64,000 nt of DNA from Chrysogorgia sp. JL179-B06 (Eukaryota > Cnidaria > Anthozoa > Scleralcyonacea > Chrysogorgiidae), in contig JAYKKM010000224.1 in NCBI GenBank assembly GCA_035772405.1, positions 2,068,501-2,132,500 on the forward strand, given 5' to 3'. This document shows positions 40,655 to 55,320 of this stretch, in pieces. Below the pieces are notes generated by a model. That model was not told the DNA's origin. It made no database searches and worked only from the letters and a program-made list of their open reading frames with translations. Made by a program: the position numbers and the translations under genes. The stretch's first letter is position 1, and each line of letters opens with the position of its first letter.

Positions 40655-40972
40655 CCAAAACGAACGAACTACGACCACAAAGGCTCCTGGGATTGTTTGG
40701 AGCGACAAAATTTCAAGATGGCCGCCAGCGAGTGTTTACAGATAGGAAGAGAAACCTAAACGATTATTAAACGATTATTTTGACCGAAGAGAATATTCCT
40801 GGAACCACGAGGGCCACCTTCTCAACTAGACACATTGTTCGACAGATTCTCGTGGTAATCTATCTGGCTCTAGGAATATAATCTTCAGTCAAAATAAATT
40901 TCAAAATAAGTTTATCTCCCGATCTGTAAGCTCTCGCTGGCGGCTGGAGCATTTGTGGTCGTAGTTCGTACC
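40655..40972. repeat. 318-bp fold-back element
   Basis: GAACGAACTACGACCACAAA and GGCCGCCAGCGAG on the left pair with CTCGCTGGCGGC and TTTGTGGTCGTAGTTCGT on the right. ATTATTTTGACCGAAGA is mirrored by TCTTCAGTCAAAATAA inside. It ends ~35 bp from an ABCC exon. Confidence 0.8.
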
Positions 40973-41637
40973 AGTTTCCCGTTTGTTTTTGTTATCGGCT
41001 AATAGACGCCCATATACACGATTAATAGATTCTCTGAGGTTGCATAGCATTAGAAGAGGATTGTTTTCCATGAGGCATGACAATTGGTGCACGTTTTATG
41101 CATTATGCTCACTTGGGAATACAATGTAGACATAAATAAAATTGCAAGGTGTATCAAGGTTGCTTGACGCGTACACGCTATATATATTGATGGGATGCAC
41201 ATATATTGCTTACAATCAGTTCTATTTTTGGCAAGGATTGCGGCAATGCTGCGACGGAGCGTCTTACAGTGTTCCGCACAATGTTTGGTGAAACTTGATA
41301 AACAATGATTTGTGTAACCAACCAATAAAAGACGCGTTGCAAACCATCCTAGTCCTCTTCGGTTGTATATACGAGGAAAGTTACAAAAACTTCATTGCCT
41401 AGTGTAATATCTCACTCTTGTGTAGCTACACCACCACAAGATGAGTCATTGAGAGAGAAGCTGCGAGACAAGTTCTATAGTCTAACAGCGCCTTAAGTAA
41501 CATAGAAATTAACATTGCAGCTCAAGTTGTCCAGAAGACGTATATTACTCGAGCACCAATTTTTACCACCAGCATTTACTGATACCGTGAAGAAAAATGT
41601 AACTATTACTCAATCTTTATTATAAAACGAACTTTAC

Positions 41638-41784
41638 CTTCTCGTTTGAATAGACATGGCAATCTACTCCTTGTAATGCAAGATCCAGACCCTCTCGGTA
41701 ACGGACACCGAGATTTGTGATTTCAATTTCTCCATTTTCAGGCCAGTTATCAGGAGGACGTTTGGAAGGGTTATTCCAAGGTGC
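41638..41784 (-). CDS. ABCC/MRP transporter exon: linker into NBD2
   Basis: Acceptor TTTTAG before 41784, donor GTAAAG from 41637; exactly 49 codons. Encodes APWNN...RPPDNWPENGEIEI, then NLGVRYREGLDLALQGVDC, the A-loop and first strands of NBD2, ending SNEK before the Walker A exon. Characteristic of ABCC members. Confidence 0.92.
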
Positions 41785-42423
41785 CTAAAATTTGACGTTT
41801 AATAGAGAATCCGAAATATGAAACTACAGTAGAACGGTAGAACCTCTACTACATGACACTCTACAATGGACACCTCTTAATTATCAGAAGTAAATGAAAT
41901 AATAGAAAAACTCTAGACAGCGGACACCTTCGTACAACGGACAGCAATCTTCGATCGCGAAGTGTCCATGATGTGGAGGTTCCACTGCATACAAGTCAGC
42001 AAGTTGCATGTGTACCATCAGTCCGTTTATGCAATGATTCCAATCTATGCCAATCCCATCCCACCACATTTTATCGTTTTCCAGCATTATTCATACATTT
42101 TAATGTATCTACCATTATTATTATTAATTTATCCACCATTATTATCAATTTCCACCATTATTATGCATTCTCTACTGTAACTCCATCTCGATTGGCTGTT
42201 AGCATACAGCTAATTCGTGACATAAGTTTCATGTAACGTCAATGTTCCAATATTATAGTTCAAAAAGTGTAGCTATTGTCATAGCAATATCTTGTTGCTA
42301 GCTTGATGTTGCCAGCTTCTTTACGGCGAAATAAAATGGGAAAATAGCGGGTACTTTGCTTTCGCACTTCTTATGAATAATAAAACAATTATTGGATTCG
42401 GTTTTCGCATGATATCGAGAATT

Positions 42424-42945
42424 AAAGGGATATGGCAATATAAATTGACTTTGTCTCATTTGAAAGAACTCGTAAAATGGTATAAGAAGACCTTTTACAA
42501 TTTTTCTGTATCTTTTTTGGTTTTTGAAATATTTCAGATAATTATGACAAATGACAATCCGCCATCTTGTTGTAATATTTGACCTAATTAACTAGGAAAT
42601 TGGTGACGTCACAAGCCGAGTAAACCTGATGAAACTACTCCATAGGTGACCGAATTTCCGCGGAAGGCTTTTTAAAATGTTGTGGGCCAATTGAAAATGG
42701 AAATAGTGCAACATAATCGAGTTTCTGGCTTAAGGTTGGCAAGATAACAATTTCACTTTACCCTACTTATGACGTCACATGCATATCGTAAATAATTCCA
42801 AGATGGCGGAATGAAAGACTCTGACTTTCGTCAAATTATTTCGAAAACCAAAAAAGATAAGGGAAAATGGTAAAAGGTCTTGTTATACCTTTTCACGAGT
42901 TCTTTCAAATGAGACAAAGTTAATTTACATTGCCATATCCCTTTA
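42424..42945. repeat. 522-bp inverted-repeat element
   Basis: AAAGGGATATGGCAATATAA, TTTGTCTCATTTGAAAGAAC and TTTTACAATTTTTC on the left are mirrored by GTTCTTTCAAATGAGACAAA and TTACATTGCCATATCCCTTT on the right. AAT-x-x-GCCATCTTG pairs with CAAGATGGCGG inside. Within an ABCC intron. Confidence 0.85.
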
Positions 42946-43070
42946 AGTCAGTACGACAATCGTATACGATGAATGACAATCGTATACGATGAATCGTATC
43001 GCGTAGATGGGCCATTATATAAATCATTTCATCTACATAAATATACATACTTATTAATTTTTGTGATTAC

Positions 43071-43172
43071 CTCTTGCTTGATTTCTGTATATTCTTTGAC
43101 TCTTTCAACAGAAACGATACGCGTCTCAAGCTCACTAGTTTGTCGAACCATCCAGTTCAGTGTTTGGGTAAA
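43071..43172 (-). CDS. ABCC/MRP transporter exon: end of TMD2 and coupling region
   Basis: Acceptor ATTAG before 43172, donor GTAATC from 43070; 34 codons. Encodes [30 protein letters not shown], the last membrane helix end and intracellular coupling region; the 'LNWxVR...E...VSVERxxEY' pattern is an ABCC hallmark. Confidence 0.92.
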
Positions 43173-43946
43173 CTAATAATAATAAAATCTGTTGTGGAAA
43201 TACTCATCACAGAAACACACGTTGACCCTTTAGATCTTTTAAATCTAAAAGTACATACATCTTATTGAATGGTTTTACCGATAATACGGTCGGATATTTT
43301 ACGAGTTACAAATGTATTTTATTTAAAAAATGCTATAAACGAGGAAAATGCCCGACAATGGGATATTTATTATATGACTGTTGAGATGAAATAGACAGTT
43401 CGCATCCGGCATTTTACTTTGTCTTTTCTATACAAGGAAGATTTTACCTCTTCTAAACCGGTTAAACTGGTATAGATGTGAGCAATACGGAATTTAGTGT
43501 GTATTCCGCTCCTAGATTTGACCAGTTCTCTTAACTTTATTAGGAAAAATGACTGCATTGTCATATAATAAATCTAATGACAAGAAAGCTGACAGGTTGA
43601 TATGACACAAAAAACTCGGAGAAAAGGAAAAAGCTAATATTTCGAAAATAGAGTTAAACGTTTCAGTGCATAAGCCTTTTTGCTTTATTATGCTATATTT
43701 GAATAAATTATTTGAATAAATGAACCTTTTACCTATTTTCAAAATGTAATTTTATAAAAGAAAGAGAAAATAATTTTACGTATTCCCATACGTTATAGAA
43801 ACACTCGTGAAAGTTTGTAAGAACTCGAAATCGCTTCGGGCAGCACGTGTTCTCACAAAGATTTATCGTTCTTTCGTGTTCGTATAACTGTATGACAACA
43901 CGGAAAATGTTTTCTATTTCTTAAATATACAATACATTATTCTTAC

Positions 43947-44073
43947 CTTTAAAGAAACGGTGATTGCTAACCCCACAAGTCCACTTTGGATGTTATCTCG
44001 AGCTAGAACACCAAAAAACGCAGCAAAGAAAATAATACAATTACCGATAAACTCCAAACGAACAGCAAGCCAT
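43947..44073 (-). CDS. ABCC/MRP transporter exon: TMD2 helices
   Basis: Acceptor TTATAG before 44073, donor GTAAGA from 43946. Encodes WLAVRLEFIGNCIIFFAAFF, GVLARD and SGLVGLAITVSL, matching transmembrane helices 15-16 of MRP-type exporters. The 'RWLAxRLEFxGN' motif is diagnostic. Confidence 0.92.
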
Positions 44074-44230
44074 CTATAAATAAAGAACAAGAAAGATGGA
44101 TTTAAACGTTGCGGTCGCTAACATGCAGATAAAGAAAGAAAATGAGTAATTTTTGCTAGTGTAGATTATTCTTATACATAATATTTATTCTTAAAGGGAC
44201 AAGTCTTTGTCGCCTTACATGAGAATGGAT

Positions 44231-45020
44231 ATTAGTTTTCTTCTAAACCTTTTAGTTTGAGAGAAATTTAGCGTTTTTATCGTATTTTAGATAAAGCAGG
44301 CCGCCATTTTTGTTCTGATTGCATAACCTCAAAAAATTTTATTGTCTTGTTTGGAAGAACTTTTAAAATGATAAAGTAACTTCTTTTGAAGATTTTCGTT
44401 TCTTCGCTTTCTTTTTGAGATATATCAGTTTGTTTGATATGCAAATGTCTGGAATTTCGTCACACATTCATAATGACTTATTGGAGAAATGTGTATATCT
44501 CTTTTATTCTCGAACAAAATCCTTTAAAATCAAGAAGTTTGGTGTTGTGGGAGAAACGCACACACGTGTTATTCACACTTTAGTGTTTTTATTGCATGAC
44601 CGCAAAGATATATAACATTCTCTGATAACTCATTATGCATGTGTGACGAAATTCCAGATATTTGCATATCAAACAAACTGATATATCTCAAAAAGAAAGC
44701 GAAGAAGTGAAAATCTTCAAAAGAAGTTACTTTATCATTTTAAACGTTCTTCCAAATAAGACAATAAAAAATGTTGAGGTCAGGGGCACAGTCATTGAGT
44801 GATAGAAACACTATGCAAAATCCCTATTGTGCAGGATTTCTATTCACGCTACTCATGTGAAGGATTTCTTTACATACTCAATGACGTATTGAATTAGTGG
44901 AGCGACCGCATTCGCCCGAAATCAGTACAAAAATGGCAGTCTCCAATTTACCAAAAAATACGATAAACAAAGCTAAATTTCTCTCAAACTAAAAATATTA
45001 GAAGAAAACGAACACCATAG
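44231..45020. repeat. ~790-bp fold-back element in an ABCC intron
   Basis: Left arm TTTTCTTCTAAACCTTTTAG, TTTGAGAGAAATTTAGC, AAGTAACTTCTTTTGAAGAT and ATATCAGTTTGTTTGATATG is mirrored by CATATCAAACAAACTGATAT, ATCTTCAAAAGAAGTTACTT, GCTAAATTTCTCTCAAA and ATTAGAAGAAAA. Arms of ~350 bp differ by scattered changes. The right arm also carries an extra ~120-bp segment (about 44790-44910). Confidence 0.85.
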
Positions 45021-45366
45021 TCAATCAAGATATGGTCTGGAAACTCGGCAAACCTCAAAGCGCTTACCATTGTTAAACAAATGAGATGCGATTTATGTTG
45101 GACGGTACTTTACCGTGCACAAACCCTTTGTTTTAGGTTATTAATATTTAAACAGCACGGTTGAACGATTGAACCCAAACGTTGCTATTGGATGATTGAT
45201 TCATTATACCAAAAATACAATGTGTTCAGTAACCATCACCGTGCACAAATTTACATAAAGGAGAACAAAAAGATAGAACAAAGACTTTCGTTGAGTTTCC
45301 AGACCATATACCTCCATTGACTATAAAAAAACGTAAATAAAATGTTTCGTCTCAGCATGTCTTTTA

Positions 45367-45567
<201 letters not shown>

Positions 45568-46390
45568 CTATTAAAAAGGAAAGAAAGTTGCAGGCATTTT
45601 GTGTTGTATTTGTGTTGCAAACTGCAAATATTTTCTCGCATTTTTTTACGTTTAGAACACGAGTGTTAACCAGCGAAATTAAACCATTGGGACTGCAACT
45701 ATAGTGTCAATAATGTGGACATAACCGTCAAGTTTTGAAAGTTCAGTTGGGTCAATTCAAACGGCGTCTTCTCGTGCGCCGAACCACTAAGTAGCTTCTA
45801 TATGGAACAAAAGTGGCTGATTCTATTGTTTTATTGTTTTAATTAACCAATCACAAAACTTGATAGTATCTGTGCCCAGATTCCAGCTGGGGCTGTATCC
45901 GCGCCCGCGATATCCTCTCCACCCCACGCACACGAGGCGACAAATCGCAGGGGCATGTTGCGGGACATTTCCTCTGTTGAGGACACACGAGGGGACATGT
46001 CAGAGAAGGAAAATAGAATAATGTTATTTGATTGGTTTATTTTAATTTTGTCACAGGGACTAGTCGCTGTTTATACGATGGGACATGTTGCGGGGACAAG
46101 ATTTCGCATGATGAATACGACGGGATTTGTTCCTGCAACATGTCCCTGCAAGATTTCCCCGCAATTTATCGCCTCGTGTGTCCCAACCTTTAACTCTTAC
46201 TTAAATTGACCAATCCGATGTAAGCCAAGCTCTCACAGAAATTTGAAGGCGTAACCGCTTTGGCTTGACAAACATGAAAACGCTTGAAAATATATCCATA
46301 AAGGTTTGACTTGTATCATATCGGAAAATCTGAATCTAGGTGTAAAATGGAAAGATCCTAGTTCTCCTTAAGGCCTAATGCACGTGATAC
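45568..46390. other. intron 5' of the visible ABCC exons
   Basis: No exon found. A pair of complementary segments, GGACATTTCC/GGGGACATG near 45960-46000 and ACATGTCCCTGC/GCCTCGTGTGTCC near 46137-46182, forms a loose inverted repeat around an AT-rich centre. Confidence 0.4.
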
Positions 46391-49300
46391 GATTAACGGC
46401 CAAATACTAACGGCCAAATACTAACGGCCAAATACTAACGGCCAAATACTAACGGCCAAATACTAACGGCCAAATACTAACGTCCTAATACTAACGCCCT
46501 AATGCTAACGGCAAAATACTACCGCCTAATACTAACGGCCTAATACTAACGGCCAAATACTAACGCCCAAATACTAACGGCCAAATACTACCGGCCAAAT
46601 ACTAACGGCCTAATACTAAAGGCCAAATACTAACACCCTAATACTAACGGCAAAATACTAACGGCCTAATACTAACGGCCAAATACTAACGGCCAAATAC
46701 TAACGCCCTAATACTAACGCCCTAATACTAACGCCCTAATACTAACGGCCAAATACTAACGGCCAAATACTACCGGCCTAATACTACCGGCCAAACACCA
46801 ACGGCCAAACACTAACGGCCAAATACTAACGGCCTAATACTAACGCCCTAATACTAACGCCCTAATACTAACGGCCAAATACTACCGGCCAAATACTAAC
46901 GGCCAAATACTAACGGCCAAATACTAACGGCCAAATACTAACGGCCAAATACTAACGGCCAAATACTAACGTCCTAATACTAACGCCCTAATGCTAACGG
47001 CAAAATACTACCGCCTAATACTAACGGCCTAATACTAACGGCCAAATACTAACGCCCAAATACTAACGGCCAAATACTACCGGCCAAATACTAACGGCCT
47101 AATACTAAAGGCCAAATACTAACACCCTAATACTAACGGCAAAATACTAACGGCCTAATACTAACGGCCAAATACTAACGGCCAAATACTAACGCCCTAA
47201 TACTAACGCCCTAATACTAACGCCCTAATACTAACGGCCAAATACTAACGGCCAAATACTACCGGCCTAATACTACCGGCCAAACACCAACGGCCAAACA
47301 CTAACGGCCAAATACTAACGGCCTAATACTAACGCCCTAATACTAACGCCCTAATACTAACGGCCAAATACTACCGGCCAAATACTAACGGCCAAATACT
47401 AACGGCCAAATACTAACGGCCAAATACTAACGGCCAAATACTAACGGCCAAACACCAACGGCCAAACACCAACGGCCAAATACTAACGGCCAAATACTAA
47501 CGGCCAAATACTAACGGCCAAACACCAACGGCCAAACACCAACGGCCAAATACTAACGGCCAAATACTAACGCCCTAATACTAACGCCCTAATACTAACG
47601 GCTAAATACTACCGGCCTAATACTAACGCCCTAATACTAACGCCTTAATACTAACGCCCTAATACTACCGGCCTAATACTAACGGCCAAATACTAACGCC
47701 CTAATACTAACGGCCTAATACTACCGGCCTAATACCAACGGCCAAATACCAACGGCCAAACACTAACGGCCAAATACTAACGGCCAAATACTAACGCCCT
47801 AATACTAACGCCCTAATACTAACGGCCAAATACTAACGCCCTAATACTAACGCCCAAATACTACCGGCCAAATACTACCGGCCAAATACTACCGGCCTGA
47901 TACTAACGGCCAAATACCAACGGCCAAATACCAACGGCCAAACACTAACGCCCAAATACTAACGCCCTAATACTAACGCCCTAATACTAACGCCCTAATA
48001 CTAACGCCCTAATACTAACGGCCAAATACTACCGGCCAAATACAACCGGCCAAATACTACCGGCCAAATACTAACGGCCAAATACTAACGCCCTAATACT
48101 AACGCCCAAATACTAACGCCCTAATACTAACGCCCTAATACTAACGCCCTAATACTAACGGCCAAATACTACCGGCCAAATACTACCGGCCAAATACTAC
48201 CGGCCAAATACTAACGGCCAAATACTACCGGCCAAATACTACCGGCCAAACACCAACGGCCAAACACCAACGGCCAAACACCAACGGCCAAATACTAACG
48301 CCCTAATACTACCGGCCTAATACTACCGGCCAAATACTAACGGCCAAATACCAACGGCCAAATACTAACGCCCTAATACTAACGCCCTAATACTAACGGC
48401 CAAACACTAACGGCCAAATACTAACGCCCTAATACTACCGGCCTAATACTACCGGCCTAATACTAACGGCCAAATACCAACGGCCAAATACTAACGCCCT
48501 AATACTACCGGCCTAATACTAACGGCCAAACACTAACGGCCAAATACTAACGCCCTAATACTAACGCCCTAATACTAACGGCCAAATACTAACGCCCTAA
48601 TACTAACGCCCTAATACTAACGCCCTAATATTAACGGCCAAATACTACCGGCCAAATACTACCGGCCAAATACTACCGGCCAAATACTAACGGCCAAATA
48701 CTACCGGCCAAATACTACCGGCCAAACACCAACGGCCAAACACCAACGGCCAAACACCAACGGCCAAACACCAACGGCCAAATACTAACGCCCTAATACT
48801 AACGGCCAAATACTACCGGCCTAATACTACCGGCCTAATACTAACGGCCAAATACCAACGGCCAAACACTAACGGCCAAATACTAACGGCCAAATACTAA
48901 CGCCCTAATACTAACGCCCTAATACTAACGGCCAAATACTAACGCCCTAATACTAACGGCCAAATACTACCGGCCAAATACTACCGGCCAAATACTGACG
49001 GCCAAACACCAAGGGCCAAACACTAACGGCCAAATACTAACGGCCTAATACTAACGGCCAAACACTAACGGCCAAACACCAACGCCCTAATACTAACGGC
49101 CAAACACTAACGGCCAAACACTAACGGCCAAATACTAACGCCCTAATACTAACGCCCTAATACTAACGCCCTAATACTAACGCCCTAATACTACCGGCCA
49201 AATACTACCGGCCTAATACTACCGGCCTGATACTAACGGCCAAATACCAACGGCCAAATACCAACGGCCAAACACCAACGGCCAAACACTAACGCCCAAA

Positions 49301-52300
49301 TACTAACGCCCTAATACTAACGCCCTAATACTAACGCCCTAATACTAACGCCCTAATACTAACGCCCAAATACTAACGCCCAAATACTACCGGCCAAATA
49401 CTAACGGCCTAATACTAACGGCCTAATACTAACGGCCTAATACTAACGGCCTAATACTAACGGCCTAATACTAACGGCCAAATACTAACGGCCAAATACT
49501 AACGGCCAAATACTAACGGCCTAATACTAACGGCCTAATACTAACGGCCTAATACTAACGGCCAAATACTAACGGCCAAATACTAACGGCCAAATACTAA
49601 CGGCCAAATACTAACGGCCAAATACTAACGGCCTAATACTACCGGCCAAATACTACCGGCCAAATACCAACGGCCAAACACCAACGGCCAAACACTAACG
49701 CCCAAATACTAACGCCCTAATACTAACGCCCTAATACTAACGCCCAAATACTAACGGCCAAATACTAACGGCCAAATACTAACGGCCTAATACTAACGGC
49801 CTAATACTAACGGCCTAATACTAACGGCCAAATACTAACGGCCAAATACTAACGGCCAAATACTAACGGCCAAATACTAACGGCCAAATACTAACGGCCA
49901 AATACTACCGGCCTAATACTACCGGCCTGATACTACCGGCCAAATACCAACGGCCAAATACCAACGGCCAAATACCAACGGCCAAACACCAACGGCCAAA
50001 CACTAACGCCCAAATACTAACGCCCTAATACTAACGCCCTAATACTAACGCCCTAATACTAACGCCCTAATACTAACGCCCTAATACTAACGCCCAAATA
50101 CTAACGCCCAAATACTACCGGCCAAATACTAACGGCCTAATACTAACGGCCTAATACTAACGGCCTAATACTAACGGCCTAATACTACCGGCCTGATACT
50201 AACGGCCAAATACTAACGGCCAAATACCAACGGCCAAACACCAACGGCCAAACACTAACGCCCAAATACTAACGCCCTAATACTAACGCCCTAATACTAA
50301 CGCCCTAATACTAACGCCCTAATACTAACGCCCTAATACTAACGCCCAAATACTAACGCCCAAATACTACCGGCCAAATACTAACGGCCTAATACTAACG
50401 GCCTAATACTAACGGCCTAATACTAACGGCCTAATACTAACGGCCTAATACTAACGGCCAAATACTAACGGCCAAATACTAACGGCCAAATACTAACGGC
50501 CAAATACTAACGGCCTAATACTAACGGCCTAATACTAACGGCCTAATACTAACGGCCAAATACTAACGGCCAAATACTAACGGCCAAATACTAACGGCCA
50601 AATACTAACGGTCAAATACTAACGGTCAAATACTAACGGCCAAATACCAATGGCCAAACACTAACGGCCTAATACTAACGGCCAAATACTAACGGCCAAA
50701 TACTAACGGCCAAATACTAACGTCCAAATACTAAAGGCCTAATACTAACGTCCAAACACCAACGGCCAAACACCAACGGCCAAATACTAACGTCCTAATA
50801 CTAACGGCCAAATACTAACGGCCAAATACTAACGGCCTAATACTAACGGCCAAATACTAATGGCCTAATACTAACGGCCTCATACTACCGGCCAAATACT
50901 AACGGCCTAATACTAAAGGCCAAATACTAACGCCCTAATACTAACGGCAAAATACTAACGGCCTAATACTAACGGCCAAATACTAACGGCCAAATACTAA
51001 CGCCCTAATACTAACGCCCTAATACTAACGGCCAAATACTAACGGCCAAATACTACCGGCCTAATACTACCGGCCAAACACCAACGGCCAAACACTAACA
51101 CCCTAATACTAACGGCCAAATACTAACGCCCTAATACTAACGCCCTAATACTAACGGCCAAATACTACCGGCCAAATACTACCGGCCAAATACTACCGGC
51201 CAAATACTACCGGCCAAATACTACCGGCCAAACACCAACGGCCAAACACCAACGGCCAAACACCAACGGCCAAACACCAACGGCCAAATACTAACGCCCT
51301 AATACTAACGGCCAAATACTACCGGCCTAATACTACCGGCCTAATACTAAGGGCCAAATACCAACGGCCAAACACTAACGGCCAAATACTAACGGCCAAA
51401 TACTAACGCCCTAATACTAACGCCCTAATACTAACGGCCAAATACTAACGCCCTAATACTAACGGCCAAATACTACCGGCCAAATACTACCGGCCAAATA
51501 CTGACGGCCAAACACCAAGGGCCAAACACTAACGGCCAAATACTAACGGCCTAATACTAACGGCCAAACACTAACGGCCAAACACCAACGCCCTAATACT
51601 AACGGCCAAACACTAACGGCCAAACACTAACGGCCAAATACTAACGCCCTAATACTAACGCCCTAATACTAACGCCCTAATACTAACGCCCTAATACTAC
51701 CGGCCAAATACTACCGGCCTAATACTACCGGCCTGATACTAACGGCCAAATACCAACGGCCAAATACCAACGGCCAAACACCAACGGCCAAACACTAACG
51801 CCCAAATACTAACGCCCTAATAGTAACGCCCTAATACTAACGCCCTAATACTAACGCCCTAATACTAACGCCCAAATACTAACGCCCAAATACTACCGGC
51901 CAAATACTAACGGCCTAATACTAACGGCCTAATACTAACGGCCTAATACTAACGGCCTAATACTAACGGCCTAATACTAACGGCCAAATACTAACGGCCA
52001 AATACTAACGGCCAAATACTAACGGCCTAATACTAACGGCCTAATACTAACGGCCTAATACTAACGGCCAAATACTAACGGCCAAATACTAACGGCCAAA
52101 TACTAACGGCCAAATACTAACGGCCAAATACTAACGGCCTAATACTACCGGCCAAATACTACCGGCCAAATACCAACGGCCAAACACCAACGGCCAAACA
52201 CTAACGCCCAAATACTAACGCCCTAATACTAACGCCCTAATACTAACGCCCAAATACTAACGGCCAAATACTAACGGCCAAATACTAACGGCCTAATACT

Positions 52301-55151
52301 AACGGCCTAATACTAACGGCCTAATACTAACGGCCAAATACTAACGGCCAAATACTAACGGCCAAATACTAACGGCCAAATACTAACGGCCAAATACTAA
52401 CGGCCAAATACTACCGGCCTAATACTACCGGCCTGATACTACCGGCCAAATACCAACGGCCAAATACCAACGGCCAAATACCAACGGCCAAACACCAACG
52501 GCCAAACACTAACGCCCAAATACTAACGCCCTAATACTAACGCCCTAATACTAACGCCCTAATACTAACGCCCTAATACTAACGCCCTAATACTAACGCC
52601 CAAATACTAACGCCCAAATACTACCGGCCAAATACTAACGGCCTAATACTAACGGCCTAATACTAACGGCCTAATACTAACGGCCTAATACTAACGGCCT
52701 AATACTACCGGCCTGATACTAACGGCCAAATACTAACGGCCAAATACCAACGGCCAAACACCAACGGCCAAACACTAACGCCCAAATACTAACGCCCTAA
52801 TACTAACGCCCTAATACTAACGCCCTAATACTAACGCCCTAATACTAACGCCCTAATACTAACGCCCAAATACTAACGCCCAAATACTACCGGCCAAATA
52901 CTAACGGCCTAATACTAACGGCCTAATACTAACGGCCTAATACTAACGGCCTAATACTAACGGCCTAATACTAACGGCCAAATACTAACGGCCAAATACT
53001 AACGGCCAAATACTAACGGCCAAATACTAACGGCCTAATACTAACGGCCTAATACTAACGGCCTAATACTAACGGCCAAATACTAACGGCCAAATACTAA
53101 CGGCCAAATACTAACGGCCAAATACTAACGGTCAAATACTAACGGTCAAATACTAACGGCCAAATACCAATGGCCAAACACTAACGGCCTAATACTAACG
53201 GCCAAATACTAACGGCCAAATACTAACGGCCAAATACTAACGTCCAAATACTAAAGGCCTAATACTAACGTCCAAACACCAACGGCCAAACACCAACGGC
53301 CAAATACTAACGTCCTAATACTAACGGCCAAATACTAACGGCCAAATACTAACGGCCAAATACTAACGGCCTAATACTAACGGCCAAATACTAATGGCCT
53401 AATACTAACGGCCTCATACTACCGGCCAAATACTAACGGCCTAATACTAAAGGCCAAATACTAACGCCCTAATACTAACGGCAAAATACTAACGGCCTAA
53501 TACTAACGGCCAAATACTAACGGCCAAATACTAACGCCCTAATACTAACGCCCTAATACTAACGGCCAAATACTAACGGCCAAATACTACCGGCCTAATA
53601 CTACCGGCCAAACACCAACGGCCAAACACTAACACCCTAATACTAACGGCCAAATACTAACGCCCTAATACTAACGCCCTAATACTAACGGCCAAATACT
53701 ACCGGCCAAATACTACCGGCCAAATACTACCGGCCAAATACTACCGGCCAAATACTACCGGCCAAACACCAACGGCCAAACACCAACGGCCAAACACCAA
53801 CGCCCTAATACTAACGCCCTAATACTAACGGCCAAATACCAACGGCCAAATACCAACGGCCAAATACTAACGCCCTAATACTAACGGCCAAATACTAACG
53901 CCCTAATACTAACGCCCTAATACTAACGCCCAAATACTAACGCCCAAATACTACCGGCCAAATACTAACGGCCTAATACTACCGGCCTAATACTACCGGC
54001 CAAACACCAACGGCCAAACACTAACACCCTAATACTAACGGCCAAATACTAACGCCCTAATACTAACGCCCTAATACTAACGGCCAAATACTACCGGCCA
54101 AATACTACCGGCCAAATACTACCGGCCAAATACTACCGGCCAAATACTACCGGCCAAACACCAACGGCCAAACACCAACGGCCAAACACCAACGGCCAAA
54201 CACCAACGGCCAAATACTAACGCCCTAATACTAACGGCCAAATACTACCGGCCTAATACTACCGGCCTAATACTAAGGGCCAAATACCAACGGCCAAACA
54301 CTAACGGCCAAATACTAACGGCCAAATACTAACGCCCTAATACTAACGCCCTAATACTAACGGCCAAATACTAACGCCCTAATACTAACGGCCAAATACT
54401 ACCGGCCAAATACTACCGGCCAAATACTGACGGCCAAACACCAAGGGCCAAACACTAACGGCCAAATACTAACGGCCTAATACTAACGGCCAAACACTAA
54501 CGGCCAAACACCAACGCCCTAATACTAACGGCCAAACACTAACGGCCAAACACTAACGGCCAAATACTAACGCCCTAATACTAACGCCCTAATACTAACG
54601 CCCTAATACTAACGCCCTAATACTACCGGCCAAATACTACCGGCCTAATACTACCGGCCTGATACTAACGGCCAAATACCAACGGCCAAATACCAACGGC
54701 CAAACACCAACGGCCAAACACTAACGCCCAAATACTAACGCCCTAATAGTAACGCCCTAATACTAACGCCCTAATACTAACGCCCTAATACTAACGCCCA
54801 AATACTAACGCCCAAATACTACCGGCCAAATACTAACGGCCTAATACTAACGGCCTAATACTAACGGCCTAATACTAACGGCCTAATACTAACGGCCTAA
54901 TACTAACGGCCAAATACTAACGGCCAAATACTAACGGCCAAATACTAACGGCCTAATACTAACGGCCTAATACTAACGGCCTAATACTAACGGCCAAATA
55001 CTAACGGCCAAATACTAACGGCCAAATACTAACGGCCAAATACTAACGGCCAAATACTAACGGCCTAATACTACCGGCCAAATACTACCGGCCAAATACC
55101 AACGGCCAAACACCAACGGCCAAACACTAACGCCCAAATACTAACGCCCTA
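46391..55151. repeat. 14-bp minisatellite, ~8.76 kb, about 626 units, with higher-order duplications
   Basis: Unit AAATACTAACGGCC, with combinable variants: AAATA/TAATA, CTAAC/CTACC/CCAAC, and GGCC/GCCC. Larger blocks have been copied. The marker CTGACGGCCAAACACCAAGG occurs at 48995, 51501 and 54427, distances of 2506 and 2926 bp (179 and 209 units). A smaller block near 46481 recurs at 46970, 489 bp later, because it contains one 13-bp unit. The array ends where the palindrome of element 2 begins. No gene, no CRISPR-type spacers, no telomere consensus. Confidence 0.97.
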
Positions 55152-55320
55152 AGTAGTATAGCAAGTGGGGCTGCGAGCCCAATCGACCTCAACCGTGAAT
55201 ATAAATACCAAAACATCACCAAATTTGGCCAAGTCACGACTCGACAAATTTGGTGATGTTTTGGTATTTATATTCACGGTTGAGGTCGAATAAGCCCACA
55301 GCCCCACTTGCTATACTACT
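55152..55320. repeat. terminal fold-back palindrome of element 2
   Basis: 169 bp: AGTAGTATAGCAAGTGGGGC at the left pairs with GCCCCACTTGCTATACTACT at the right. Inside, TCGACCTCAACCGTGAATAT and AAATACCAAAACATCACCAA pair with their complements nearly perfectly, leaving a loop of ~17 bases. The left edge touches the 14-bp minisatellite. Starts AGTAGTA and ends TACTACT like the palindrome of element 1, though the rest is unrelated. Confidence 0.9.

Noticed and set aside
46391..55151. Possible CRISPR array, telomere or centromeric satellite
   Set aside because: No repeat-spacer alternation, the 14-bp unit is not a telomere consensus, and nothing shows centromere function; it is a minisatellite.
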